Assembly (NCBI RefSeq): GCF_958295425.1
Contig: NC_081139.1
Span: 17,958,388 to 18,022,387, forward strand
Direction of reading: 5' to 3'
DNA length: 64,000 bases
Source: Solea solea
Lineage: Eukaryota > Chordata > Actinopteri > Pleuronectiformes > Soleidae
The notes under the pieces are model-generated. The model saw nothing but the letters and a program-made list of their open reading frames with translations. It ran no database searches and was not told where the DNA came from. Shown in pieces: positions 40,121 through 52,258 of this stretch. Both the position numbers and the translations under genes were made by a program. Numbering within the stretch: the first letter of the stretch is position 1; each line of letters opens with the position of its first letter.

Positions 40121-40156
40121 TTCTTCTTCTTCTTCTTCTTCTTCTTCTTCTTCTTC
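40121..40156. repeat. (TTC)12 microsatellite
   Basis: A perfect TTC/GAA run of 36 bp. GAA/TTC repeats can form triplex DNA. Confidence 0.9.
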
Positions 40157-41717
40157 CCTTGCTTTTTTCCTAATAACTTTCGTCCACTTAATTGTCTTTC
40201 TTCTTCAAAGTAGCGACCTGTAAAATCCCTCGAAATGCCATGTCAACAGAAATGCTAAAATATCTTCTTTCTTTTTTTTAACTTCACAGAGGTTGCTATA
40301 GAAACCTGGATTAATTGACTTTCATTTAAATCAGCAGGTTTGAAAACAAATGTCGATAAATGTCAATGTGAAAAACGGCAAGATAAATCTTCACGGCCTC
40401 TTCTATCAGTAAGCACATCACATAATGGAAATTTAAAAGAAGAAAAGAATAGAAATAGAGTCTCCTGTAAATCCCTATCAAGTCATATTTCCTTTTGCTG
40501 TTGAATTATAAAAGGCATATTCCATATATTATGAATGCTTGAAAGTCAGCAGCAGTCAAGAATGTGCGGGAGCTCAGAGTGAACCTCGGCGCTGATTTAT
40601 GCTGCATCCCTGCTCTACCTGCCATTGACAACTCCGGCTTTGCACAAAGACAATCATTAACCTTTGTATTTTTTGCACACGTGTTCATTTTAAGTGCACA
40701 GTTCAAATACAGGGCCTAATGAATGAAACACAGAATCACTCTCGCCCCTCCTTTTATCCATTTGTCACACACTGTGAAGTGAAAATGGGACACACACACA
40801 CACACACTCACACACAGATACTCCTCAGCCAATCAGCATGAGCGGAAGTCCGGTGAAACCTGCAGCTCTCGCTGTGGGGTCAGGCTGATGGCCTGTATGT
40901 GATTTCCCAATCAAGCTGCAAGGAAACACACCCTCATATGTCCTCTCGGCAGAAATAGATGGTGCGGTTATCCACTTATTATTCTTGTGAAAGCGAATAT
41001 GGGTTTTATTTGACACCCTCTCTCTTCCTCACACTCTCTACCTCTCTCTCTTCCCATCTCCCTCGCCTCCTTTCCATCATCATAACTTAAAGCTGACGTA
41101 CAAATGTTCCTGCATATGATCTCGTGCCTTTTTGTCACAGTCGATTCAGTGTGGAAAATGGGACAGAGGGTAATTTACATTACAGCGTCTCATTGCGGAT
41201 TGAGGGAGCCTGTTTAGCGGGAAGAAATGTGTGTGTTGCACAAGCCGCCGCATATGGAAGATGACAGTAGTTTATTCAAATTGACTTTGGGGATATGAAC
41301 GCTGAAAAATACCTGTCAGAAAGCATTCGATGTCTCCCACCCTGAAAGAGCCGCGTAGCAAACAGCGGAGGAGCAGTCAAAACAGATGAGCCCCGATAAT
41401 GTCTCCATTATGCCAACACTGGGGGGATATTAGCAAATTAATTGCACTTGATTGTAGACGTGCTCCCTGAATTTTGATTACGCTGGAGATGAGCCCGAGC
41501 AATTAGGGGGTGCCTGTGATCATTAAGGATGGTCAGCGAACTCAAAACTTCTGACATTACAGCACATGCACTTGTTTTTGTAAATCCTGAGGGCATTTCA
41601 TCATGGCGCATTGCTACAACCCTCTAACTTTAAAACATGAGAAAGGAGAGTTTTGGCTCAGGCTACATCCATACTACTACACTATAGGTACGTTGGGCAT
41701 GCACATGTTTTTATTCA

Positions 41718-42320
41718 TAGCGCTTTTCCACTATACAGTTCGAGCACTACTCGGCTTGAATGGCTCGACTCTACTCTACGTCGTTTTCCATAGAGTACCC
41801 CCTCAGTGTGGGCGGCGTCTTCATAGGAAACTGCCATGACGTCATTGTATACACGACACAAACGCACAAACCAGTGACGAACAAAGCAGTTCTTCTAGGT
41901 GTACTGAATTATTAGAATTATTAGAATTAGAAAGATTAGTTCAGTAATTCCTGCATGACCGGAGCACAGACTCCGTCTGAGACACTGTCACGGGACTAAA
42001 ATACGGCTGAACGGGTTGTGATTGGGTTCACGTTCTCCTCAGCCAAATATTGAGATTTTAGAAATGTCTTTACTAAATTAGATTAAGACATGTTTTAAGG
42101 ATTTTGTAAGTGTTTTTTAAGTGATCTACAGCTCAGCATTGTTCAGTTTGATTCCCGTGTCATGACTCTTCCAGTGACCAGTGGCTGTCACATTTTAGTA
42201 TCGACTTAGCTCGCTTGGAACCTCGTCAGAGCAGGTACTAAAGACTTTTTTCCCTAATGGAAAATCAAAATAAACCAAGTAGAGTTGTGCTAGTACTACT
42301 AACAACAATGGTGAAAAGTC
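41718..42320 (+). mobile_element. Full-length copy of the CCACTATA-end MITE
   Basis: The left terminus AGCGCTTTTCCACTATACAG and the right-hand GTGCTAGTACTACTAACAAC region bracket about 600 bp sharing its interior with the copies at 8.3, 10.1 and 53.9 kb (AGGAAACTGCCATGACGTCA, AAATACGGCTGAACGGGTTG, TTCAGTTTGATTCCCGTGTC). It has no transposase open frame. A similar AACAACAATGGCGAAAAGT fragment occurs at about 33598. Confidence 0.6.
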
Positions 42321-42649
42321 AAAGCAGGGACTTGTTTTATCAGACTGGCAATGAGGGGAAACTAAAGGTGTTAACCGTGCCTTTCGTTCACCGCTGATAG
42401 TTGAGTGAATGCGGCTAACTGCGTCATCGCTTTCAAAGATCTTTATTTTTGCCTGTCTATAATAAAACACAGCCCAGTAGTTTTCAAACTAAAACCTATG
42501 CATTTTTATGGATGACAGGCATATCTGGAGCAGAATTTATGCATTTTTAATCGAAAATGGAGTAATGCAGATGTAGCTGAAGAGGCTGTTGAACCATTGT
42601 GTTTCCCTTTGCGTTTAAGGCATTTGACAGTTTTTATCCATGCCTCAAT

Positions 42650-42960
42650 AGCAGCATAACTCCAGAGATGACAGTTCCTTTGCCACCCCCCACTTTGGTT
42701 CCAGACTGAAATATCTCAGCAACTATCGCACAGACTGCCATGACATTTTGTTCAGACATTAATGATCCCCACAGGACAGATTGTAATAACTTGGATGATC
42801 CCTTAACTTTTTTACTGCCATTATTAGGTCAATTTGAAATTTGATTTATCGCCACGTACTAGCAAATGTAATGACATTCCCACACAAGCCTCAGAAGTAC
42901 TTTTAAGTTCAGCGCTAATTTGCAAATGGTAGCTTGCTACTGTAAGGCCCCTTCACACAC
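42650..42960. repeat. Decayed dispersed repeat (ATCTCAGCAACTAT type)
   Basis: AAATATCTCAGCAACTATCG, GACTGCCATGACATTTTGTT and CAGACATTAATGATCCCCAC, ending in a TTTGCAAATGGTAGCTTGCT stretch, follow the order of a common fish repeat. It has no coding potential. Confidence 0.5.
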
Positions 42961-44017
42961 CCGGCTAAACCCTATTGTCAGATCAAAACAAGAGAGAAAA
43001 AAAAAAGAAGGATCAGAAAATTGAGGACCAGATTATTAACAGGGGCATCGTGTTTCCATTCAATTATTTTATGCAAATGTCGAATATGTGCAAAAGAAAT
43101 CCTGGATCGAAACGTGTGATATTCACATTAACTCCAGTTTTCACATTTGTGCTTGGCAGAGGTGGATTAACTTGTGATTCACATAAAAGAAAACACGGCT
43201 TAGGCTGATGGAAACTTCTTCACTTTTGTTCCCCAAAGAGATTATGAAACGGGAGGTTGATGGCTTTAAGTGTGTGGCTCGATGGCAGGTTTGAAAGTTG
43301 CTCTATAAAATCTACACGAATGATCTGCCACAACTGCCATATAACTGCTTATTGGGTTAAATCAACTTCTGAGAAAATATGATTTTGATTGAAAACTGAC
43401 ACCTTTTTGTATTTTCTAATTGAACCAGTTGGTTGTGTTGTTTTACTCGGGTGCAACACTGTCTCTGATCGAAATATCTGCTTACTTCCTGGCGTCTCCT
43501 GGAACTGTTTTCTAATTTAATATAAAATGACGTTAACATTATACTGTCCGTGATTAAAAAGAATCAGCATGTGACAATACTGATGTTAGCCTCTTATTTA
43601 TTAGTTAGTTGGCAGGGACAATGTGCAGCTTTGTAACTAGAGTTAGTTATGAGCTCATTTTCCTCTGTTGTCCCAGGGCAGAGAGCAGAGACCAAACATC
43701 TCTGCGGGACATAAATGCAACTCATATTCACAGACAAATTTAAAACATTGCCACTGTCAACAATAATAACAATAATGATGTGTTCACACCAAACACACAT
43801 GTTCACACCACACCACAGGATGACTGTAGTGCATTTTTCCAGAAGTCTGCGTATTTTGGCCGATGAACAGATGCTCCGCAGCTGGGACAAAGCACCTGTA
43901 GTTGGTATCACTCCAGGAAATCCTGACCTAGCCTCGATAAGTCGTCAAATTAGCTGCTCGTCATGCAAAAGTATCACTGCAAGCGGTTTTCATCCATCTG
44001 CTTCCAGTGATCGATGG

Positions 44018-44150
44018 AGTGGCTCAGTGATTAAGACCGGTACCCTGTGTGCAAAAGACATCATGGTCGCAAGTTTGACTCCACCCCTGGCTTATTGTAC
44101 TCAACTCCATTGTAAGTCACTTTGGATAAAATGACATGTAATAATGTGAA
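44018..44150 (+). mobile_element. tRNA-derived SINE, plus orientation
   Basis: The same family as 21581-21712: AGTGGCTCAGTGATTAAGAC, GGTACCCTGTGTGCAAAAGA, GGTCGCAAGTTTGACTCCAC, then CACTTTGGATAAAATGACAT. Its TGTAA tail is reduced to ATGTAATAATGTGAAG. Confidence 0.75.
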
Positions 44151-46007
44151 GTAAATGGTGAAACTTGCCTAGTTGTGTCCAGTTGTGGTTGTGGACCGAC
44201 ACCTGACGCTGGTTTTCTCAAGAGATAGAGTGCAGATAGCAACTTGTTTCGTAGAGCTCTGAGTGTCCACACACAAAAATGACAAGTTTCTCCATTTTGA
44301 GCAGATGCTGATGTGAGGTCAGCCGGAGAATCTCAACGCTATTCAAAAGAGGCACTGGTTAATGCTTTTGGCTGTTTACTTATGCTGTTTTACATGCTGG
44401 GGGGAATAATGTTGTTGGAAAAAAAACATTAATGTCTTTTACTGAAGCTCTTGGTGGTCTTTCCGGCAGCAAACCCTTTTGTCCATGTCAGAAGCCGGCG
44501 ACGACGTAAAATAAATGTGATGTGTGATTCCTGACAGCCATATACAAAAATAATGAGCAGCCATCTGTCAACGATCACCAGCAGGTTGCTGCCGATAAGT
44601 GTCACTGCACGGCATGTGACTACAGTACTGAGAGAGCAACTTGTGGGTATCTGTACCTTTGATTTGTCTTTCAGAAAATGTGTCAGAGGAGCTTGTGATG
44701 CGCTGATTAAATCGTTACCTTTGGTTTGTTGATTTGAAAGCGCGGAAAAAGTAAAAGTTTGTCAGCAACATTTTTGGTCAAAAATGACCTGAGAGATTGC
44801 TCTGAGGATTGAAGGGCTCTTTGAACAACACTGAATGACAAGCATGACGTTATACAGCCTGTTACCTTCACATGGGTGGCACTGACCTTAGCCTGATGCA
44901 ATTTTGCCAGATTGTGCAGATCATTTTTAGAAAAGGCTTTTGAATGGTCAAAGAAAAAACATTTCCTTTAGAAGTTTATCTTTGTCTTGAGCCTACATGC
45001 TGCTGGATTCAATCCGTGTTTGACCGATTTCAAGGGTGAGCCGTTTCTCTGGTGAATTTGTTTTCGACTCTCGTGGATCACGTGGACCTTTGGCTGTGCC
45101 ATGCCCTCGAATTCGATGCATTATTCAAACCCACATCACTCACCTTGTGCGAAAATCTATAGTGTATATACACTCAAGAAGTATACATGCTTACACATTA
45201 CAGCTTTAGACCATTAAACCTGGGAGGTTTTGCCCGCAGGGATTCGAAGGGGGGAGGACAGAGCAGAGCATTATTCATGATGGCCGATGTTTGTGGGAAG
45301 ACTGGTGAAACTGGCCATGTGAGGCATGACAGCACATGAGCAGGGAGTCATTTGGAGACCGTTTGCGCCCTCTCCTTTCTGGTCAACCATATGTTATTGT
45401 TGCACAGCTTCTCAGAGTTTCCCCACTGTGAACCTGTGTCAGTAAGTCATCCTTATGGCTTCATTAGAGGTCAGCGATCCTACACTCCCTTCGCTTCTTT
45501 TCTCTGTAAATAAGGGTATGTGTGTGCTGTGGCTGTTCCACTATAGGTTGCCCACCCAGGATGTTCAGCTTGCCTAATCTCCATTTTCAATATGAATATA
45601 GACTGTGATTTCTGTGGTATTAAGGACCTGGAAGTTACCACTGGAAGTATTCATAGCAACATCACCTTCTGATCCTTCGATGTCTGCTCTTCTGTGAAGC
45701 AGAAGAGTAGTGGATTGTTCACCCAATAATAGAGAATGTAACCAGGTTAGTTTTACCCTTTTTTTTTCTTTTTGGAAAAAAGGATTGATTTTGATTACAT
45801 TTTTGCGGGATGTATTTATGGTTATGTATTTATTTATTATGTTAGAGGAATTTATTGTCACTGAGAAACTGAGTGGATTTAATCCAAACATAATTTTGAG
45901 TTCATGCAAAACTATTGTGACTCTGTATCACAAAATCTGTCAGGGCAGATTCAAGGACAACAAAGTGGCTTTTTTTTTTTTTTTTAAATGACATTAACAG
46001 AATAAAT

Positions 46008-46046
46008 CCTTACTTAACTTAACTTAACTTAACCTAACTTAACTTA
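46008..46046. repeat. (CTTAA)n short tandem repeat
   Basis: About seven CTTAA units with one CCTAA variant. Confidence 0.8.
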
Positions 46047-48189
46047 AATCTAACAAAAGACTCTCCTCACAAGTCTATATCTTAACGTTTGTGCTGCTTC
46101 ATTAGATAGTTAGATAGCCTTTTTCAGGTATAAACTGAACTGAAAAGCATAGATTTTCTCTATGAACTTGCAGGGGAGATTTTTACCAACTTTGTGTTAT
46201 CACTGAGTGCTAGTGTTCAGTTCCCAGGCCGGTTCACAGAAACTGTGCCATGCTCACACACCCAGCCACACTTCAAAAATCTGAATTATCCCTTAAAACA
46301 TAAACATTTAAGTTCCCCATGGCAGTACATTAGAAGGAGTACTTTGACCTACATTTGAAATTTGAAGGCAAAACAGTTTAGTTCACTGCACATTGGTTTG
46401 ACATTTTTGATTCATTAATGGTCAGGTATTGATGTTCAACACTGACATATTAGGGTCTGTGGAGAAAGAGCGCTTTGCAAATGTCCTGCCTGGTAAGTAG
46501 AAACTGAAAACATGCCAATAAAGGTTTGACCTACCCCAGTAACACTCCCCGAGATGCCAACCGGGCTGTCTGAGCGCATTAGCACATGCTCCGTGTCGTT
46601 TCTGATTGACCCTCTCTGCTAAGAGAGTTGGTTACTATGCTCCTGTTTACAGTGGCAGTAGGTAACAGGGCTTCATACGAGATGGAAAGTAATCAAATTA
46701 TGGTCAAGTGCCCAGCATGCGATTGTGTAACCAAGCTTGCTTGTACATATAATCTGTGACAAATGATGACAGAAGAGGGTAATAAGGGAGCGTGTTCCCA
46801 CAGTCATTGTCACAGTGGATCCCTGGAGGCAGACGTAGTCCAGGCAGTAAACAAAGCGAGGACTGGAGCTCATGGAAAAGGAAAAATACACGAACACAAG
46901 TACAAAAGGAAATAAATGTTTATAGTGTGTTTCCGTCTTGCAGAGATTTGGGAGTAAATATTTTTGACAGTCAGTCTATGTACGTATTTCCTTGTAGATC
47001 CTTCCTGTCATTTCATGTTACCTACTTTCTCTCCCCATATATTTGGAGCGACTGTCTTATCATAAAAAAAGTCCTGCAAAAGAGACCTGATGCATTTTTT
47101 TTGTTTAAGTGAAGAGTGTTGGGTTTTTTTTTTTTTCCCTCATCCTTTAAATTTTTCAGGTTTTCCATTTCTTTCCCGCGCTTGTTCTACAAGGTGCAGC
47201 CGACCTTTGGAAGCTGCAGTGGCAGAGTAGACACAGACCCTTGAATACCTCCTGTGTGTTATTATGATGTTTTTTTACTGCTCCGCAATCACTAACCATT
47301 TAACCCCCAAGCAATAGAGGAGTGGGGCCTTTCAGATACACTCTCATTGTGGAAGCAACAAAAACCTATAGCCGCAGCAGCTGATAGCTGTCTGGTGTGA
47401 TATCAGAGAAACGACTATATAAATCACATTAGGAGTGTATTTTGGTGAGAGAGAGAGAGAGTGAGAAAGACGGCCAGTGCAATGAAGCATCGAATTCACT
47501 CTGGATGAAGACTGCACTGCGGGCACTTTCTACATGAATGTATGCCTGTCCAGAAATCATTTGCCATGGTTAATTTAGTCTGTGTGCTCAGAGAGGAAAC
47601 TTCAACCGAGTAATCACAGCACCCCCAAGAGGGAGCCAGGTGTTGTACACCCACAGAACAAAGCCTCTACCTCTCATTCCGCCTCCTCTCATGTCCTTCC
47701 ACCCGTCTTTCCTCCACATGCTCACACACAAGTGCAGATAAGGGACGTGCTGCTTTATTCCCATGTGATGCTATTGTAATGTGCTGCAGGCTTGAAAAGT
47801 GCTCACTGCTGTTTACTGTTTTCCTGGCAGTGCATTTTGGGAATTATGCACCAATCGGGGGAATTGGAGTTCCAGGCTAAAGACAGAGCTGACAGTGTGA
47901 CACATGAAGGCTTCTCAGGATGCAGGAGAGACACGTCTTTTAGTCCCCGCGGAGACAGGCTCAGGCCGAAACTAATACCAGTTATTGTAGCTGTGCACCC
48001 TAGTTTGCTGTGTGCTCTGTCCCGTATATCCTTCTATTAACGGAGTCTGACATATCCATAAGGATGATGGAAGGGCTCGGCTTTTTCTGCGGAGCCATTT
48101 CCTGTACTGAATTATAATGTCTGGGCAAAGAAAATGGGGGTAGCAGAGCACAGTGTGTTTGATCAAATGTGTGTGGATGTGCGTTTCAG

Positions 48190-48365
48190 AGCCGACCATC
48201 ATCACCACCCTGCCGTCCACGCTGGACGTCTCTGTGGGGGAGAGCGTGGTCCTGCCCTGTCAGGTGAGCCACGACCCATCGCTGGAGCTCAAGTTCACCT
48301 GGTTCTTCAACGAGCAGCTCATCCACTTTGGCAGCCATGGTGGATTTTTTGAAAAAGTGGGAGGA
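48190..48365 (+). CDS. Contactin exon, first half of Ig6
   Basis: The exon encodes fragment residues 184-242: split Glu, then PTIITTLPSTLDVSVGE to FFEKVGG. The acceptor is TGCGTTTCAG and the donor a perfect GTAAGT; phases are 1 in, 0 out. It has the first Ig6 cysteine in VVLPCQVSHDPS and the tryptophan in FTWFFNEQL. VGESxVLPCQVxHD is diagnostic of Ig6 in CNTN3, 4 and 6; CNTN1, 2 and 5 differ in this motif. The HFGSHGGFFEKVGG segment is not an exact match to any paralogue I can recall. Codon use is GC-rich against an A+T-rich intron. Confidence 0.94.
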
Positions 48366-48832
48366 GTAAGTGCATAATCCCTCATGGTTTCTGAGAATGT
48401 GTGAGAACTGCGCAGGTTTTAACACTGACAACTGCATGCATACGGACATTTGCACTATTGACGTTGAGCAACTTGCTGTAAAACTGTGAAGGCGTTTATC
48501 TGTATGTGAGAATGAAAAGTGAGCTTAGTTCAAACATAATAATACATTTGATACCTGACATGTTACCACTACATTACGCTCCCCCACAACAATATAGGCT
48601 GCCAATGTAATGCAGTATAATGACCAATATAGAATTTTCATCAATTCATATATGATATATATTTGTATATGTATATGTATATGTTTAAAACATATATGAA
48701 CATACAGTATAGTCCTTATATATAAATAACTTAGGTCTAAGGTTCCCAGTAAATAAACTGGATGAGCATTAAAATAAAATACACTCCCTGATTTAGCATT
48801 AGTACAAAAACTCATTAAAGTGTGGCCTTTAA

Positions 48833-49447
48833 AGGTGACATCGAATGCTGGTATCGCACATATATGTTAGTTATGGAGGTCTACTTACATATATTAACTT
48901 GTTTTCATGGTTAAAAACCTCCCAGTCGCTGCAAACGAGCCGATCAAAATATCTCCTCACTGACGCTCTCGTCAGCCGCGCTGTTTCAGACCAAAATCAC
49001 ACCCCCAGAACGTGGACTGTGTTGTGATTGGCCAGCCAATGAGAGCTTTCACACTGTCCTGTGATTGGCCAGGTACCTGGAAGTGACGTAATTGGTAGGC
49101 CAGCTCTCAGATACACAGCTCCCCCTCTGGCACGGTGGATGCTCTGCATCTCAGCAGCTACAACGAGAGTAGATCTGCGGTTGAATGTACGCAACCGGAT
49201 GTGCCCGGACTAGTGCCCGCACCAGGAGGCGCTACGGTGGTGAGAGGAGTGGTGAGGATTTCTGATGACATCATCAGCATAGGGAAGTGCCGATCCGCTT
49301 CGCAGAGCCCAGGAAAACAATACAACACTATTTTCTCAGCAGTGGCTGAACTGTTTGTTCTGAAACGTTAGGGTTTCATAAACGAGGTAATGACGCAGAT
49401 ACACACCCAACCGCAGCGTTAATTGGAGCTTCCGGTCTATGTCACCT
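48833..49447. mobile_element. piggyBac-like MITE with TTAA target duplications
   Basis: The ends are AGGTGACAT and ATGTCACCT, a perfect inverted repeat, and both are flanked by TTAA (48829-48832 and 49448-49451), the target-site duplication of piggyBac elements. The 615-bp interior has no transposase. It includes two close copies of TGTGATTGGCCAG, which carry CCAAT boxes in inverse orientation. The G+C content is higher than the flanks. The piggyBac class is inferred from the TTAA alone. Confidence 0.7.
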
Positions 49448-51600
49448 TTAAAATTGCCATGATTCATTTCTCATCAGCCACACAAGATCATTGAAAGAAA
49501 CTGTTGGATGCCTGTGAGCAACTTTTCTTTTTCTCAATGAAATATTACAATTGCAACAGCATGAGGAACATTACATGATTGTGCACTACAGTGGGTCCCT
49601 GTTCCAGAAGGCAACATCCTTTGTTTGGTGGTGCAAAATGGTCAAGGTTGAAAATACTTTGAAGCATTTATGCACTTATACAAACATACTTACAGTATGT
49701 ACAGAGGCTATAAGTGCAATATAGAGTGTCTTATATCCTTTTTGTCAGCATAACCTAGGCAGTCTGATGATATTCTGTTTTTCATTTTCACCATTTTCAG
49801 CAAAAAGTACTCATAAGGTGTAAAATCTGATTGAATTTGTGAAATTTGGACGTACGTCACAGTTCAAAGTTCACATGGCTCGTTTTTATGAACAAAAAGA
49901 AAAGAAAAAAATGAATCATAACTTTGACTCAACAACACATATGTGTGACCGAAAACACACACCCCCAGGATGACCATATAAGGAGTTGTGTATTATTCCC
50001 ACGGCAGTTTACCATGGGTGCACCTGCAGTACAGATCCATGCCGTGTTAGCACTAAGTGTTAAAGCATTAATGCAACACGTCTATGTCACACTGATCTAA
50101 AAATATCCTCATCACGACAGTTAAGCAGCCACAAACATAATAACAGTCATTCTTCTCAGTTTCTACACAACATCCTCCAACACCACATCAAGAATGTAGA
50201 TACGACGATTAATTAATCACTCTGAGCTAACAAGGTTTTCCTCTGGGAAAACGGAGCAAATTTTACGCATTAGTTCTGAGATTTCTGCTACACCTCCTAT
50301 TGATTTCCCTCCGAGTTCTCAGTCAGTACAGGTTGTTGTTGTTGTTGCGGAACGTGTTGTCATTCACAAACCCCTGAGGTGCTTTTCACATCAACATTCT
50401 TCAGATGACCTGTAATACACACTAAGTAATTAAAAAAAGCAAGGCTCATTCTTGTGTTTGCACTGTCGAACACTCATTTTTATTAGCGCCATTCTGCTTC
50501 TTCAAACTTTGATTTATTTTGCAGGCCCCTCCAGAGGTTTTTATTGAGTAAAGGTCAAGAGGTGACTCTGAAGATTCATTGATACGTCAGGATTATACTT
50601 CTTTCTTTAGCAGGGTCATAATAAATTCAGCCGCAGTGCAGAGGGAATGTGTGTATCCTGTGTAATATTTATGGCCAGAAAATTGCTGCCTGTGGTTTAT
50701 TTTAAAATGAAATTTACATACTCACCCTGCAACCGGTCTCGGTCAGAATACTGTATACTGTAAGAAAAAAAAAAGGTTTGCATCTTACACCTCGGGTTGT
50801 CGTGATCCTAGAATTTCAAACCCGATGCCCGATACTTGAGAGCGAATTGCAAAATCTATACTGATACCACAGGCTTTTTTAAACTTTAAGTTGAATTGAT
50901 TAATTGACCTACTTCATATGTACCCAACATGCACCTCAACATGAGATACCCAGGCTTGTTTTTTACTCAAGAGAAATTCAACAACAACTGCTGATGAGCA
51001 GAGTGAGAGGGGGGGACAAACACTGAGGTGTCCTTCCTGGGTTCTTTTTCTTTTACGATGTAGGTGTTTCTTGTACCGTAATTTACATTCTCATCCTCCA
51101 AATGAATTGCTGTACATCTACACTCACATTGATTAAGCTAGAAGCCACTCCACAGAATTCTTACTGCCACTGTGCCGCAGCTTTCCGCCAAGTCCAATTT
51201 ATTACAAAACCTGCTGTGCTGTACTCTCACAGAATTATAATGTGGGAGTGGGAATTGCAATTATAGACAGGAATAAAAGGATTTTCCTTTTTTTTATTTT
51301 AAAGTACCTTACATTACGCTGTGAAACACCTCAACACGATAATCAAAATTAAACGCTTTCAGCAAGTACATTTGTGTACTTGTCTCTGAACTTTTAAGTG
51401 ACAAAACAGAAACTGAGACATTTCTGTGTTGAAGAAAATGCTACACAGGGAAGTATAGATTTACTTCTTTTTTTATGAAACAAAAATACATATACAGGAA
51501 AGTAAGCATTCTGTTCAGCTCTTTTTATTCCCATGTGGCTGGAAAATCACTATTGTTCTTGAATTACAATAGCTGGAGGCTTAACCATGTTGCTTATGGA

Positions 51601-51602
<2 letters not shown>

Positions 51603-51649
<47 letters not shown>

Positions 51650-51660
51650 CTGTGTGTGTG
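51603..51660. repeat. (TG)23-AC-(TG)5 microsatellite at a splice acceptor
   Basis: A run of 46 bp of TG, an AC interruption, then another 10 bp of TG. It ends 11 bp before the acceptor AG of the Ig6 second-half exon and replaces the usual pyrimidine tract. Confidence 0.95.
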
Positions 51661-51668
51661 GTGAATGA

Positions 51669-51674
51669 CAGCAG
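51669..51674 (+). promoter_or_regulatory. NAGNAG tandem splice acceptor
   Basis: CAGCAG offers two acceptors 3 bp apart, both in phase 0. The first gives VGG-QHSAGD, as in recalled CNTN4 (GQDSAGD); the second omits the Gln. Use of both is possible but not shown. Confidence 0.7.
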
Positions 51675-51792
51675 CATTCGGCAGGAGACATTATGATTCG
51701 AAATGTCCAGCTGAGGCATGCTGGGAAGTACACGTGTGCCGTGCAAACCAAGGTGGACAGTATTTCCATCGCTGTTGACCTGGTCGTCAGAG
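51672..51792 (+). CDS. Contactin exon, second half of Ig6
   Basis: The exon encodes fragment residues 243-282, [20 protein letters not shown] to VDLVVR, plus the first base of a Gly codon; phase 0 in, phase 1 out at [17 protein letters not shown] carries the second Ig6 cysteine. The GDxMIRNxQLxHxGKYxC line is nearly invariant in CNTN3, 4 and 6. The start was chosen at the upstream AG of a CAGCAG acceptor because the Gln is conserved; a stop codon (TGA at 51666) lies just upstream in frame, so the exon cannot extend further. At 121 nt, skipping it would shift the frame and truncate the protein before FN3-1. Confidence 0.92.
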
Positions 51793-52099
51793 GTGAGTTC
51801 CATATTATAATGTTTCAGTTTAAAAATCAGCACATCTGAATATAGAAATATAATGCAAAAATATTTTTTTTTCTATTCTAACCTTAATGGAAATTTAATG
51901 TCTAATTAGACCAAATAGCTCCCATAGGTTTCACACTGAACTGTCTACATTAGCCGCAGGTGCTAAAACCATCTCCACCATATTTCCATGTCCTTCTGAT
52001 TTACATACCCTCCACCTCCCGCCTCTTTCTTCTCGCTCCTCCACCTGTCTCTCTATCTCTCCCTCCCCTTTCCCTTTGCCTGGCTGTGCCATCTATCAG

Positions 52100-52258
52100 G
52101 TCCCCCGGGGCCTCCCACCAGCATCCATGTAGAAGAAATCAGCGATACCACAGCCTCTCTGTCCTGGAGGCCTGGTCCTGATAATCACAGTCCAATTACG
52201 GCATATACCATCCAGGCCAGGACACCATTTTCCCTCGGGTGGCAGGCTGTCACCACAG
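52100..52258 (+). CDS. Contactin exon, first half of FN3-1
   Basis: The exon encodes fragment residues 283-335, [20 protein letters not shown] to LGWQAVTT, plus one base. Phase 1 in after GTGCCATCTATCAG, phase 1 out at GTAAGC. GPPGPP is the hinge between Ig6 and FN3-1 in contactins. [13 protein letters not shown] gives the conserved FN3 tryptophan, and [16 protein letters not shown] the C' region shared with CNTN3, 4, 5 and 6. NHS is followed by Pro, so it is an unlikely glycosylation site. The intron separating it from the Ig6 exon is only 307 bp and contains C+T-rich sequence. Confidence 0.95.

Larger units (their letters stand above)
39054..48189. other. Contactin intron between Ig5 and Ig6 (9.1 kb)
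   Basis: The intron contains a C/CA tract, a (TTC)12 run, a MITE copy at 41.7-42.3 kb, a dispersed repeat at 42.65-42.96 kb and a SINE at 44.0 kb. Two unique stretches, about 40500-40720 and 41100-41530, have a balanced composition with many homeodomain- or SOX-like words and could be conserved non-coding elements. There is no nested gene. Confidence 0.6.
48366..51671. other. Contactin intron inside Ig6 (3.3 kb)
   Basis: The intron contains the piggyBac-like MITE at 48833-49447 and ends in the TG repeat at 51603-51660. The remainder (49.45-51.6 kb) looks like unique sequence, without genes. Confidence 0.65.

Noticed and set aside
46008..46046. Interstitial telomere repeat
   Set aside because: The unit is CTTAA, not TTAGGG/CCCTAA; only one CCTAA variant occurs.
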